Below, one piece after another: positions 1 through 12,578 of a stretch of DNA of 64,000 bases. The stretch is from Gordius sp. MW1 (Eukaryota > Nematomorpha > Gordioida > Gordea > Gordiidae). The translations under genes were made by a program, and so were the position numbers. Location of the stretch: positions 19,416,060 through 19,480,059 of the forward strand of contig OZ038529.1 of assembly GCA_964036665.1 (NCBI GenBank). Reading direction: 5' to 3'. The notes under the pieces were generated by a model. It was not told where the DNA came from and searched no databases. It worked only from the letters and a program-made list of their open reading frames with translations. The first letter of the stretch is position 1. Every line of letters begins with the position of its first letter.

Positions 1-785
1 ATTTTGTCTTAACTATCACATTGTATCTTAAATATTACATCTCTAAACTAAAATTAATTATTTTAAAGTAAAGATTATAAAATCATCAAATTTTGTTTCT
101 TTGATCAATATTCAACTTAGAAATATATATAACTTAGACCTTGAATCAACTGAATTCTCTCTAACGCATGGTCCACGTGAAATAGTCAAGTCTTAATATA
201 AATATATTACTTGAATACATATAGTAAGCAATATTTTGTCTATAATATTTGTGTTAATTTATATCGTCGGAATGATAGAACAGAAAGAATTTCACTAGTT
301 TTGACGACCAAATAAATACAACTTTTATCATCATTTTATATAAGTCACCCATAATGATATGGTATGCATAAGAATTTAATTAAATTTCTCCAGTGGCGCA
401 TTTACCTTTCGAGATATCTTCGGTGGTAATTGGAAGCGTATACAGGCAACCCTACTTTTTCCAGAGGCGATTGTAATTCCCCATCTCCACCCCTACTATG
501 CGAATCGGTGTTGCCTTAAGGTTAGGAGAAATAAACCACTACGATCATATCTTATGATTAGTTTGGAATATAAATTATTTAATTTTCAAATATTCGATTC
601 AAAATGTTTAAAACGCAACATTTTTATTATGGGCTTTTATAATGTCGTAAAAAGTTAACCTAGATCTTAGGGCCAATATAAACAAATATAAGCCTGATTA
701 AAACTAAAGCAACTTTTGTGTTTGTGTAGCTGGCCATCAGCCTAAGAAGCAAGTTAATTGTGAGTTGGGTGTTAAATCAGGCTTT
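1..785. other. AT-rich sequence without recognised gene
   Basis: No supported coding exon, RNA gene or bounded repeat was seen here. Around 400-530 there is a slightly more GC-rich patch that resembles decayed transposon sequence, but no ends or target-site duplication could be defined. Confidence 0.4.
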
Positions 786-793
786 GATGTAAC

Positions 794-1138
794 TAGAGCC
801 GTGCAAAATGGAATTCCTTCAGCCCTAGCCTGACACTTTTTATTTTATTTTGCCCGAGCCAGCCCAATACTTTTTTTTACATAAGCCCGACCCGACTTTT
901 TTGAAATAAAAGTTAATAAAAATTTTATTCAGAATACCACCCGCACCTTTCATTTGACATAAAAATATTTTGTCTCCTCTAAATAGCCTACAAATAAATT
1001 AGTAAAAAGATTTTTAGCTGGATTTTGCCTCAGGCCGGGCTCGGGGCACCCATCAGTCCCGACCCGAGCCCCGATTAAATTTTAACCCGACGTCAGGTCG
1101 AGCTGGGACGGGCTTTGGATAGCCCGTGCAGGCCTCTA
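794..1138. mobile_element. Non-autonomous hAT element, TAGAG terminal family
   Basis: The segment is bounded by an exact 8-bp direct repeat GATGTAAC (786-793 and 1139-1146). Its ends are imperfect inverted repeats, TAGAGCCGTGCA on the left and the complement of TAGAGGCCTGCA on the right. Next to both ends lie many CCCGA/CGGGC subterminal words, as in hAT elements whose transposase binds short subterminal repeats. An 8-bp duplication is typical of hAT transposition. No transposase is encoded. Other fragments of the same family occur across the window. Confidence 0.8.
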
Positions 1139-1299
1139 GATGTAACGTGTAAGCGATTTTTACCCGTGAAAATTTCGATTAACAAAGATCCAGCCGTTAC
1201 AACTTTGTCCTGATAGTAGGCCAACTTACTTAACTAACTTGACATCTATTTACTGCCCGAAAGTATTCACGCTTGATTTACATTACTTGCGCCGGTTAC

Positions 1300-1794
1300 T
1301 TAATACCGACCAAAAGTTTTACCTTTAATCTTGCTATCCCTAGATCCAACGGAAGCTTCTTGTAGCGGAAAATCTGTCGTTGTCGTAGACTCTGTAGTTG
1401 TAATTGTAGTTGATGCGTCGAAATTTTTTGGCAATTCAATTTCTAGGTAAACGTCTTCAGGCGAGGCTGTTATAATTTTTGTGTCTAACTCTTCTATTTT
1501 AGAAGTGGTGTTCCTCGTGTGAGATATTAATAAATCGGAAAGTACATTTTTTGTATTGGAACTTCCGGTTCTGCTAGTTACCCCTTTCGTTTTGGTATTT
1601 CCCTTTGTTTTCTTGATTGATCGAAATAATTCATTCAATTCGTTTTCGGTCTCATCCCTAGGCCAACTTTTGCCTACGATTTTAACGTTGGGTCGTCTTT
1701 CATTGTTAGACAATAAATCTAAAAAATCTTTTTGAACGTAGTTTATTCCTGCATTGAAAATAATAAGATAAGAATTTAGTAATGCTTTGGACAT
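1300..1794 (-). CDS. Unidentified reading frame, possible last exon
   Basis: A 164-codon open frame starts at the ATG at 1794 and ends at a stop at 1300. I do not recognise the product. The N-terminus has a weakly hydrophobic stretch (residues about 4-20), the middle is basic and Ser/Thr/Asn-rich, and residues about 130-145 are a run of Thr with Asp/Glu. No conserved domain is visible. A good splice acceptor (TTTTTGACAG) lies just upstream on the minus strand with an open frame running from it, so this could be the 3' exon of a longer gene rather than a single-exon gene. The length in AT-rich DNA argues for real coding, the composition against a folded enzyme. Confidence 0.35.
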   Translation of the reverse strand: MSKALLNSYLIIFNAGINYVQKDFLDLLSNNERRPNVKIVGKSWPRDETENELNELFRSIKKTKGNTKTKGVTSRTGSSNTKNVLSDLLISHTRNTTSKIEELDTKIITASPEDVYLEIELPKNFDASTTITTTESTTTTDFPLQEASVGSRDSKIKGKTFGRY

Positions 1795-2767
1795 GTTCAA
1801 ATTTCCTGTCAAAAACCGTTTGGGGTTGGTAGGAGGGTAAAATGGTAAAAAACCTCAAACAGGAACTTTTTTTATAAATTATAGAAAAATTCGTGTTGAA
1901 TAAATACATTTATGCATGGGTACAAAATATTAATAAAAGTTCATTTAGATTTATCAAGGATATTATATAAAAAAGGAATTACACCAATATAATAATAAAA
2001 TTTTTACTTTTTTTCTTCTTTTTGTTCGAGCGGCGAAGGATACAATCTATTCCTTGATTTTCGTTGCAACCCCCATAATTACCGCCGCAACCACCTATTC
2101 TATTGATTGAATGATTAAAATAATTAACAAAATGTAATATTAGCAAACAACTTAATTTTTAATGAATTGATATTCCTTAAGCCAATTTATTAAGTATTCA
2201 ATCAACTTACTTAAGTGTATTGTAATTAGGGAGCCGGTTACAATTTTCGTTTTGTAATAGGACACAATCTTTGATATAAACGGTCTTTCAAAATTTATTA
2301 AATTATGGCATAAAATAAATAAATACCTTACCTTTCCCAACAATCCATCGAATAAACAAATGACCTTTAATAATATTTTAAATAAAAGAAATCATTTATA
2401 AGAGATCTTAAATTTTTTTTGAAAACCATAGAATTATTTTTTAATAAGTTAAATGCTTACAAATATTATAAGGAAAATGGAATAGGAATTCATTCTCGAC
2501 AAAGTAAAGAACGATAATATAATCTTGTCGAATATCGTTATGCCCAACTTTAATACAGACATGGAAATTGAATGGTGCTTAAAATTATGTCATGCCTCCA
2601 GGCCATGTCTCACATTTAGACAAAACAAATCTATATAATTTTAACATGTCGGGCTACTAACAATGACGTAATAATTTACCGAATATATTATGCTTAAATT
2701 TACATTATTTTTTTATTTATTAAAACATATATAAAATATCATAAAATATTTTAATAATATTTACAAG
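1795..2767. other. AT-rich sequence without recognised gene
   Basis: Only short open frames without domain similarity were seen. If the reading frame at 1300-1794 is a last exon, its upstream exons would lie here, but none could be identified. Confidence 0.35.
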
Positions 2768-2921
2768 GTTTTGGACTAGGGGGGGCGGGATAACACGTTT
2801 AAAAGTTCAATTGGGAAGGGGCAAACAAATTTTTTAAATTTTTAAGGGATTTTGCATTGAAATTTTTTTTTGTTATTCAGGGGGGGGGTGGCCGCCCCCT
2901 GCCCCCCTGGCTCTGCCCATG
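2768..2921. mobile_element. Decayed MITE of the CATGGGCGTAGCC family
   Basis: The right end reads CTGGCTCTGCCCATG, one or two changes from the family end, and the G-rich start followed by a run ending in CCCCTGCCCCCCTGG matches the better copy at 40842-41002. The left terminal bases are missing and no duplication is clear. Confidence 0.5.
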
Positions 2922-3197
2922 AATATATTATCTTATGATGTTAATATCATATTTTTATAAATATTCTTGATCTCATTTTGTTCAAAATGACACATCATCC
3001 TACCCAGACATTCAAGGAAAGTTTAAGCAAATTTTAAATTGATTAGTCTCGAGGGCATTAAATTCGTTGATATTAATATATCAAATACGAAAGAAAGTCA
3101 AAATTTTATTAAGTTTCAATATTCAGAGTAAGTCTTCATTCCATATTTTAATATTTTTATATATAAGCGCCAGACTTAATGACAATATTGCTGTATC

Positions 3198-3361
3198 CAT
3201 GGGCGTAGCCAAGGGGAGCAGGGAGGGGCGACTACCCCCCTCTAAATCCTAAATTTGTCAAAATTTAACAAAATTATGGCTAAAATTTCAAAAAAATAAC
3301 CATTTTGCCCCTCCCTAAATCATTATTGCCCCCTCTAATTCCAATGCTGGCTACGCCCATG
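3198..3361. mobile_element. MITE, CATGGGCGTAGCC family
   Basis: Perfect inverted ends CATGGGCGTAGCCA / TGGCTACGCCCATG enclose about 160 bp with a G-rich left and C-rich right half. The flanks do not show a clear 8-bp duplication here, but two other copies in the window do (4076-4230 and 40842-41002), which places the family in the hAT superfamily. Confidence 0.75.
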
Positions 3362-3611
3362 GCTAAGGCTATATCATATAATAATATAATTAAGATGAGA
3401 TTTTACAAATTACTTTTAAATAAGTTTTAATTTAATATGGAAAAAAAGAAATGCTATTCTTTTAATTTAAACTTTAAAATATACCAAACTAAGAAGTAGT
3501 TAACTCGATACAAACATACTTAAGATAAAATCTCTTTTATCGACCTTTAGGGACACATAAAGATTAATTAGTTAAACATTAAAATTTGAGAAAAAGGCAG
3601 AGAATTGAAAG

Positions 3612-6600
3612 TTAGAGTCGAGAAGTTAAGATATTTTGCATCCTGTTCCTCTTCTCTTCCAGTAAATTTTGTCGATTTTTATGGATGAATTCGTTTCTGT
3701 TGGGTAAATTGCTAATGACACAAGCGCTCAAGGCGCTTCGGTACAAATTCATATCGGTAGCTTCGAACCATTCATTACTTTCGTCGTTGAAGCATTCAAC
3801 ATGGTATATGGTAGAAACGCCATTAAAACCACCCACTACAAATACCATTTCATCTATTACCTGCATAAAATTATACTATAATATGATTTGTCGCCTAATA
3901 CACTTTATTTAGTGTTTAAAAGGCACATAATATTTCATATTTTCGAGTTCTGCACGCTAAAATAATTTAAATGCTACTGATATAATTTAAAATTTTTTGA
4001 TACAATTGAGTTCAGATACATTATAAGTGGGCAATATAATAAAATAGAGAAAAACCAATTAAGCAATAGTCTACCCATGGGCGTAGCCAGCATGGGATTA
4101 GAAGGGGGCAATAATGATTTAGGGAAGGGCAAAGATTTTAGCCATAATTTCAATAAATTGTAACAAATTTTTGGATTTAGAGGGGGGGGAGCAGTCCCTC
4201 CCTGCCCCCTTCCCCTTGGCTATGCCCATGAGTCTACCTCTACACTGAGATGGCTGTGAATTTCGAAGAAACCGGCTACGTATGTATAACACGCATAAAA
4301 CTTTAGTTTACTTCGCAGGCGAAATTGCTTCGAGGATGATTCATTTCGGGCAAGGATTCCCAACTTCCACTATCGGGATCGTATCTTTCGGCCGTAGCCA
4401 TGCGCGAGATTCCATTAAAACCACCCAAAGCATAGAGCTTATCGTGTAAAGATACGACACCCACCCCGCTCCGCTTCACTTTCATAGATGATATTAGAGT
4501 CCAGGTATTGTTGGTCGGGTCGTAGTATTCGGCGCTGCACATGCATTCTTGACCATTAAAACCACCCGCTATGTATATTCGATCTCGCAAAACGGCCGCG
4601 CTAGCGTCGCTGCGCTGATAATGCATGGGAAAAATTGGGGTCCATTGGTTTCGGCTCGGATCGTACCTAGATTATAATTTGCAATGCTAAGACGACTTAT
4701 AACTGGGTGTCTTAATACGGGATTTTTCCAATCGCTGCAAAATCTTGATTCGCGTATGAATTACAAGTATAAATCGAAGTGCTAAGGCTCCTAAATTTTT
4801 ATGCGATTAAATAAATCGATTTAATAATAGGATATTGCGCACCATCGCTCCATTATATTTGTGATTAAAGAGTTAGGAGAATCTAAACTTTAATTGTGAC
4901 ATGTCTGAGAAAAGTATACAAACCCTGGTAAAAAAACGAATTAGCAAAGATCGAAAATTAAATTGAGTAAAGTTTCATTAAAGGTTGAAATAAATTTCGA
5001 CAGTATATTAAGATTTTAAATGTATAGAAAATTAGCCAACTTTGTAGGGAATAAAACCGACAATTATAATTTTGTATTTATTCTATTAGTGTCTCTGGTT
5101 AGAGCGTAAAGATGTTTTTTTGTGTTATTCTGTTCCCTAATGAACGAGAATTCAAATTATTCCATTCATAAATAAATTAAGCAAAGTTATTTTTAGCTAA
5201 AATTAATGTATATCATCCATTTACAATATTAATTCATGTTTTACCTACATGTAAATTTAATATTGTGTTGTGGCTTGTTATTAAGCTTTTTACATCAAAA
5301 TAAATAGTTAAAACCTTTCTGCCGTGTTGAGGCGGGCATGGCCATCGAAACCCCCCATGGCGTATATTGAGCCCCCTAATGCCGCTACGCTAACATAACA
5401 TCTAGCGGAATTCATAGGGGCGATTTCGGTCCACAAATCTTCTGTTCGCCTAGCCTCCCCTGCGAATCGCATTTAAAACAGCACATTCATACATTACATG
5501 GGCTTAGACAGCAATTGAATTAAGGAGGAGAGAGTTAAATATAATAATTTTCTAATTGGCAATGCAAAGTGGTTAATTATACCAATCCGAGTTTGGGTAA
5601 TATTGCTCAATCGACCAGGTTCCAGCACCTTGCAAGTATTGTAGTAATCGTCCCCGTTGAAACCTCCTATCATATATATCTTCAGGTCCAAACTGATCAA
5701 CCCGTGGTAGGCCCTGGGTTTAATGTTGGTAAACGGCTAAAAATTTTATACTTAGCCGTGCTTACAGCTAAGCCAAATTCAAGTTAATGGCTCAATTTAT
5801 ATCCTTATAATTTCCATAGATGGTCTGATTAAAAATTAGATTATTAAGTTCAATGGTGCAGCCGCTAATTTATTTTAGTTCCCGAAAATTGCTTAGAGTA
5901 AAATTTTTAAGTTAAACTATAAAAATGCGATCCAATACTCGACCTACCTCGGAAAAAATAAATTAAATCGGTGTAGAGCCTGATTAGTAGCATTGGGGCA
6001 TGCCATAAAAAATGTAATAGCCAAATATTTAATTCTCGAAAATTTAGAAATAAGTTAAAGAAATATAAAATAAGCCTAGGTTGCAGTGCGTCTGAAATTA
6101 ATATAACCTAGGTTCCCTTGGTTCTAGAGCTGGACATCTGACCCATCTATCTGCTCTAGTATCGTATGTTTCTGCAATGCTAGTAGGACTACCGCCACTC
6201 CATCCACCAATCACGAACATAATTTCGTGAGGTAATCTAGGCTTGGCAGAGGGATGCTTTAAATTTAAAGCTGTTTCACAACTACCCTCCACCTCTTCTG
6301 CTACGAGTGAATTGCTTGGGATCTGTTGTTCTGTTAGACCTGCACCTCGTTTACGTGTACCGTAATTCATTTTACGCTTATTTCTAGTCTCCTCCAACTT
6401 TGGTCTAAAGCATAAATCACATAAAGGTTAAGGTTTAATTAATATCACAGACTTACCCTAAATGATCATTTTTGTAATTTATGGTTCTTTGAAAAAAATG
6501 ATGCAGAGTCATTTGGGAAAATTATAATCATTGATGAGAGGGCTGCCATATTTATAAAGACTAAAATTATATCGGCCAACCAAAACCCAGTAATTAATGG

Positions 6601-8996
6601 CCCTAAATTATTTGCGGCCTAAATCAATTAATATTACCAACTACGACTATAGTTAAAGTCTCGGGCAAAACACTCCTAAATGAGGCATAAGTAGTGTTGT
6701 AAAAACAGCTGGGTTTTGTTTGGTAGACCTTTGGATTTAGTCGACTATACGGTAAAAAATCCAAAGGCTTAGTAAACCAAAGGCAACCAAATCAAATCCA
6801 GCCGTTTTTATAACAGGCAAAAGATGCGATGGACACGATAGGACCTTGGTACATGAAAAATAGCGGGTTTGGAGGGGGGGGGGAGCTATAACTTTAAAAA
6901 TGGAGATTGCAAATGCTCAGGATGTACCCTCTGGCTATTTAAAATTCTCAAAAAATAATATTTAAGCTCTCTTCTTTTAAAAACTTATCGTTTATAAGAC
7001 AATAAAAGTTAGTCTATGCGCATATCCAAAGATATCCTATCCTATATTTGCAAATTTTCATTAAAATATAAAACGTATTTAATGTTTTTTAAATTTTCGA
7101 AACATTACTTCTACTATTAATTCTTTAATTTAAATTTAATTATATTTAGTGTTTAAACTTGAACGTTAAAATTTCTTCTCCATCCATATCGGTGCATGAG
7201 TCATCGGCCGATGATATGGTCTTCAAATTGCATATAAATCTCATAGCCTCCTTTATTATGGGCTTACATTCTGGAATGTCCTTAATGTATGGACAAGTTT
7301 TGACCTTTTCAACGAAATAATTAATATCTATCAAGCCCAGCCTTATACTTTTCAACAATGGCACTATATGAACTTTCCTAGTGTCAGGGTCGTGATTAAT
7401 CCATCTAACTATGGCTTCAAAAGCTTTTTCTTCGCTCCTCACGTTTAGTTCCTCGCTCCGTAGCAAATTAACTAAACTGGATGACGAAATGGCCAAAAAG
7501 TCAGTGCTCCGTTCAGCTAAAGGCTGAAAATTACTCCAAACATAACCTTGAACAGCGTTTAAGAGGCGTGGGCAACTAAACCTCTGGGCAAAGCTCAGGA
7601 GACTTAAACAATTATCTATGTCGATATGGGCTATCATGTATCGAACGCAGGAGTCGAGTAGGGTTATGAAGGCAAATCGATCGGCTAGGATAAAGGTATC
7701 CTGGTAGATTTTGAAAGATTGTAAAGGAAGGTTATAATTTAAATTATTTAATATATAATAATGAAACAGTGTAATTTTTGTAAAATAAATTAACTTTGTA
7801 TAGAGTTTTCAATTATTTATAATATAAATGGTCCTATGCGGGTACAAGTGATACTCCGAAAGTCATGCGGGCCGCTTGTTAGAAGAAATAAAAACCTTGA
7901 GACTGATGATTTTTAAACATGATTTTTATTAATCATTCTTAACTTAGAAATAAATAATTGTTTTAATATAAAGTAGTATCATTTATCAAAATTTTTGAAA
8001 ACCCTCCCTGTGAGGCAATCCACGCCACTGATTTATTCTCCATCATATAAAAAAAATTCAACAGAAAGAAGGGCCAGCATCACTATATTTTTTTTCATAA
8101 ATGCTATTATTTTGAGAAGATATAGGCTATTATATATAATTAGTATATTAATTATAAAGTCATAAAATTATTCTTACTTGAACGTTATCAGTATTTATTT
8201 CGCATTTTCCCGTGTAACAGTAATTTATAAGCTTATCCATATCGAGGGAAGTCAAGTCATTAATAACTATTTCCCTGCAACAAGGATCGCAAGAATCGAA
8301 GAGGGCCCGAAAATAAGAGCTTTTGACGCTAAGCAAAAGTTTGTGGACGGGAAATATGATGTCTCCAACCTTTCAAACACAAAACATATGTGTAAATTAT
8401 TATTATGAATAGGTCAAAAATTTGTAAAAATGAATTAAACTTTGTTTAGAAGAATCTAGAAATGCATCAACACACTTGATAGACTGCTTGACCGCTCTAA
8501 AAAACCAGCTTTTAATAGCTAAACACGTGATACGACAGAGATTTTAGTTACAAGAAAACGTAAAAATTTTAACTCTATAATCGCGATATCTGTATAATAG
8601 GGACTTATTTGGTAGTGTATAAAAAATAAAGTATAGGTCTAAGTATTGTTTTAGAATGGTAGAGGTTTATATAATTGTTTTTTAGGTCCAAAACTCATCT
8701 GATTTTAATAGGGGACCTTTTTAAACCGGGGGAAATTAAATTCGGCGAGATGGTTTTCGGCGAGTTGAACATGCCTAATTTACCTTCAAAGATATATCAC
8801 AAAATTCGCCTTGGTTCCACATATCCCTAAACTCCTCCAGCATTCTCACGTTGTGAAATGAAAATGAATCTCCCCTAGATCCGGCGTTATATTTACCACA
8901 ACCACTATTTGAAGTCTCCTTAGGCCCATAAAAATCGAGATCGTTATCTTCGTGCATTGAATCAGTTGAATATCTAGACGTTGTTGCCATTTCCAT
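3612..8996 (-). CDS. KLHL10: KLHL10: BTB-BACK-kelch CUL3 adaptor, eight exons
   Basis: Substrate adaptor of a CUL3 ubiquitin ligase. In mammals and flies KLHL10 is needed in spermatids. Exons, minus strand: 8996-8784, 8369-8178, 7700-7159, 6404-6108, 5713-5616 (or 5583), 5459-5315, 4666-4312, 3860-3612. All phases agree and give 696 aa (707 with the longer exon 5); human KLHL10 is about 608. The BTB domain is in exons 1-2 (about residues 55-135) and the BACK region in exon 3. Six kelch repeats start near residue 375, each with the GG doublet (VIGGWSGG, MIGGFNGD, AMGGFDGH, IAGGFNGQ, ALGGFNGI, VVGGFNGV). The C-terminal exon, with LYRSALSACV followed by a charged tail, closely resembles vertebrate KLHL10. 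Extra length is in the N-terminus and a basic, low-complexity linker between BACK and kelch (about residues 300-370). Two MITEs sit in introns. Confidence 0.93.
4076..4230. mobile_element. MITE in KLHL10 intron 7, CATGGGCGTAGCC family
   Basis: Inverted ends CATGGGCGTAGCCAG / TTGGCTATGCCCATG are flanked by a perfect 8-bp direct repeat AGTCTACC (4068-4075 and 4231-4238). The size, the lack of coding capacity and the 8-bp duplication indicate a non-autonomous hAT element. It lies between exons 7 and 8 of KLHL10. Confidence 0.88.
6692..6815. mobile_element. Small hAT MITE in KLHL10 intron 3, TAGTGTTG family
   Basis: The left end TAGTGTTGTAAAAACAGCTG is mirrored on the right by CCAGCCGTTTTTATAACA, which has lost the last few bases. 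The flanks GGCATAAG (6684-6691) and GGCAAAAG (6816-6823) match in 7 of 8 positions, as expected of an ageing hAT target duplication. The internal sequence is about 124 bp and non-coding. It shares its termini with the much larger elements at 16855-22543 and 24000-25829. Confidence 0.7.
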
Positions 8997-10074
8997 TTTA
9001 CCGCAATATCTCGGAGCGATTTATCATCTGATTAATTGAAATACATACTATGATTGTTGAGATAATAGTGCAAATAAAGAATATGATTAAACAAGAAGGA
9101 CAACAATCATGCTAAATTTACTTAGTTTCAATATAAATTTTATGACTTTGTTTTGACAAATCCTTGTACAAAGGAGTATTAATCTGGTCAATAAAAAAAT
9201 ATGAGATCATTTGGTTGAAATTTAATTATGTTGTACCGTTAAATAACATATGCCAAAAATTGTGGTGTTGAATATTAAAGTTGCCACGCAGTTTAAACGA
9301 CAGGCGGATACCTAATTGCAGATATTTAAACGTTTGCGAAATAGATTAATTTAATAAATATAATGACAAGAATCAATTTAGTATTAAAAGAAAGGAACTT
9401 ACAGTGACATGAGCGGGAACATACGACAAATAATAAAGCTCGAATCTATTAATAGGTTCAGTTTCAAAGTCCTCCCAGGTAAACATTATAGTAATCACTT
9501 TTAAAAGCCCAAAATATTTATAAATTGAAAAAATAATTTAAATTAAATTTTTAAATAACATTTGAAATAGTATGGATCAGTATCATATTATAAACTTTTA
9601 AGATTAACAAAAAGGTACAACCCCGACCGATTAAGACTTTCCTCTGACTGCCTTATTTACTTAAAAATCTTACATAAAATTTAGTATTCATTAAAGAATC
9701 AAAAACTTAAATGTAGAATTCATAATTGCCGTGATTAGCAACTATCATGCATTAAAATTGGCATAGGGATCCTATTTGGTAATTAATTAGATTCATTATC
9801 TGCTGATAGAACAAGTGTAAAAAAATAAGTTGATAACATCAAAAATCAAAAAATTTAAAACACTTTACTCTAGACTCTAGAGCCTTAGATCGAGTTTATG
9901 ATTCCCGAAGCAAAATCTAGCTAAAGCATAACAAATTTTTAATATAAAGCAAACCCGTACAGGGACGTTCGTGAAGAGTGTTAACTTTTTTATAAATAAA
10001 TTAATAAAAGCAGGCATTTTTCGAAAACTTAAAATACTGTTGTTCTCAGACGATTGTTATTGCAAAAACTGATT
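8997..10074. other. KLHL10 upstream region
   Basis: This stretch precedes the KLHL10 start codon and should hold its promoter and 5' leader. It is AT-rich. I could not pick out a convincing TATA box, initiator or upstream non-coding exon by eye. Confidence 0.35.
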
Positions 10075-10340
10075 TTTAATTGCTATGCAATTTATGGGCT
10101 CGTTTTTGGTTGTCCGTCCGTCGTCCGTCGTCCACCAAGTTATTGGCGCCAGCTTTGTGACCTGGAGGTGTCGGGTTCAAGCCAGGGAGGAAACGAATTT
10201 TTTTTTAATTTTTTTAAATTAAATTAATATTTTGTTCTTGTTAATACCATTGATAATATAAATTTTTGACCGTCCGCTGGCTACTGACCAATGAAAAAAT
10301 GACCATTGGCCAAATAAATCGAAATTTTTAATTGCCGCAT
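10075..10340 (+). mobile_element. Helentron-like element fragment
   Basis: It begins with the shared terminal word TTGCTATGCAATTTATGGGC, followed by a GTCC tetranucleotide run and one unit of the core repeat containing GACCAATG and GACCATTGGCCAA. The same order of parts occurs in the fuller copies at 25851-27845 and 61393-64000. It is non-coding. The palindromic end, tetranucleotide microsatellite and core tandem repeats resemble Helentron-associated interspersed elements, which is an inference from layout only. Confidence 0.6.
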
Positions 10341-10430
10341 CGGAAAGAGGGTAAAAAATTAGGGGGGGGGGGCAAAACACCCCCCCCCCCCCTCCCCGGG
10401 TGAGAAAGAGGGTAAAAAATAGAGAGTACA
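10341..10430. repeat. Single dispersed unit of the G-run/C-run minisatellite
   Basis: About one and a half units of the repeat that fills 17221-22165 occur here: AAGAGGGTAAAAAATTAG, a G run, CAAAACA, a C run, and then GGTGAGAAAGAGGGTAAAAA. The G and C runs face each other across CAAAACA and would pair as a hairpin. It adjoins the Helentron-like fragment, so the minisatellite monomer exists outside the large arrays. Confidence 0.8.
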
Positions 10431-10609
10431 TATAGAATCCCATTATAACGTTAGAATAGACTCTCTCGTTGTAGTACTTACAAATGGTGGTCAAAATTGG
10501 CATCACTTTTTTAAAGCGAATGAGCAGTCTATTTAGTCTCTGGTTTAAACCAATAGACTGTGCGTGTGATTGTGTGTATGTTAGTAGGAGGAATAAGCAT
10601 ACGCATAGA

Positions 10610-11291
10610 TAAAACCCTGCACGGGCCACCCGAAGCCCGACCCGGCTCAAGCCTAGCCCACCCCGATCGGGTTTCGGGCTGGGCTTGGGCAGAATTTAAT
10701 AAAATAATGGGGCCTCGGGCTCGGGTTGGTCCTGATGAGGCAGCCCGACCCGAGGCCCGAAATTATCTTTTATAAAATAATATTTAAAAAATTCACCTGA
10801 ATAGCAAATAATCTTCGCCCAGCGTACATAATATAGCTTTCAAACTTCAGTTTTTTCACTGTGTATTTTAATATTGACCTGAATTGCAAATCTTATTCTA
10901 GTTTTATATATACACAGTAACTGTTAGAAATTTAGTATAAATATATAAATATTTCAAAAAACTTTTAAATGGATCTGATAAAATTAAAATATATTTTTAA
11001 AGTTAGATTTTTAGCTTTAAATTATTAGCTGAATAAATTGTAGGAAGTGAAAATAAATTTTTTATTTCAAAGTTATCCTAGTTGTAAATTAAGAAAGTAA
11101 ACAATTTAATTATTTAAAAAATATATGGTGAAATAATTTTCAAAAATACAAAAGTTTTATTTTAAAAATTCGAGTCGGACTTGAGCTCGGGTCGGGCCAG
11201 GAATAAAAGTATTTCGGGCTCGGGTCGGGCTCGCAAAAAAAAATTGAGACCCAGGGCTCGGGCCATATAAATTTTAATTTGCTGGGTTCTA
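10610..11291. mobile_element. Non-autonomous hAT element with CCCGA subterminal repeats
   Basis: The left end TAAAACCCTGCACGGGCC and the right end (complement TAGAACCCAGCA) are imperfect inverted repeats. The flanks CGCATAGA (10602-10609) and CGCATAAC (11292-11299) agree in 6 of 8 positions. Both subterminal regions are dense in CCCGACCC-type words, as in the element at 794-1138. There is no transposase. Confidence 0.65.
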
Positions 11292-12415
11292 CGCATAACA
11301 TAGGGATAATAGGGAATAGGTAACATTAAACGTTAAATACTTTCATGCAATGCAGTGCAGAGTGTGTATGACTGAGTAGGAGAAAATAGGCATACCTACA
11401 GATACGGGGGGGGGGGGGCGGGGGGACTCAGGACTTAATGATGAAAAAATTGTAACAGTCACAGTTCCCCTCCATTCTCAAATTGTATTGCAATATTAAA
11501 ATACTTTAAGGTAGGGAAATATATTTTATTTTTATCTTTTGAAAGTAGATTGTTATCTATGTGGTATAATACAACCTTTTGTATTGTTTTACAGTTATCA
11601 TTTGTATAAAATTAAATAAAATTAACTTTCAAATTTTATTTTTGCCACAACTAAAATGAGTTAATAAAGTAAAATGCGAAAAGTTGGAGCTGGTTATCAC
11701 ATCCCTAAGGATATGAATTAAGAATTTAAAGGAAGGGGAATTGGAATATATATTTGGGAGAATTGAAAGGAAAGATAGGGGCATAAGTTGGGAGACTATA
11801 GTCAGACGGCCGGGTGGATGGCAGGGGGAAAAGGGTAAAGGACTCCCCCAGCCACAATATACTTCTAATTCTTTAACTACATCTTTATTTCATCAACACT
11901 ACGTATATAAGTTATAATTATAATTAATGAATAAAATCACACTCGATTCAATATGTTGTGTATAAAAATCAATGATGCGTATTGATGTTGATCAATAGGG
12001 GAAGAAATACAAATACGTATAAGCGCGTGGGGGGGGGGGGGGGGGGAGGGAGAGGAAAGTGTCACACACGTACTGGAAATTAAATGGAAAAGAAGAGATG
12101 TGTATAGAGTTCTAGGAGTTCAGGCGGCGTCTATTTGATCTTTTACAATTAAAGTCTGAACAATGTATGAGATACGCAGTTCTACAACCTTTGTGTATAT
12201 AAGTTCGGGGAGGGGTGTGTGGGGGAAAATCCTTAACATCTGCACAATTAAATACGCGTACATCCGTATGTATTTACGACAGGGGTGGTGGTAGAACATG
12301 AGTATCTCCGGATACAACACTGGTAAAAATTAATGACGTAATGTTCGAATGACTATAGACAAATTTTATTTTTTTGATCGATTTGAAGTCCCGTAAGAAT
12401 TATAACTTTAAAGTC
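11292..12415. other. Gene-free stretch with long G tracts
   Basis: No gene was recognised. Two long guanine tracts stand out (11406-11425, interrupted once by C, and 12029-12046). Both follow GT/TA-rich sequence, and 11350-11405 resembles 10555-10609, suggesting an old local duplication. Confidence 0.5.
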
Positions 12416-12578
12416 CAGGCGCGTAGCCAGCATTGACTAGAGGAGGGGGATTAATGATTTAGGGAGGAAAAAAATGAACATTTTTTTAAATTTTAGCCAT
12501 AATTTTAATAAATTTCAACAAATCTTTGGATTTAGAGGGGGGCAGCCAGCTCTTCCCTCCCCTCTGGCTACACCCATG
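12416..12578. mobile_element. Diverged MITE, CATGGGCGTAGCC family
   Basis: The left end CAGGCGCGTAGCCAG and the right end CTGGCTACACCCATG are diverged copies of the family termini. The interior has the usual layout. No clean target duplication was found. Confidence 0.65.
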
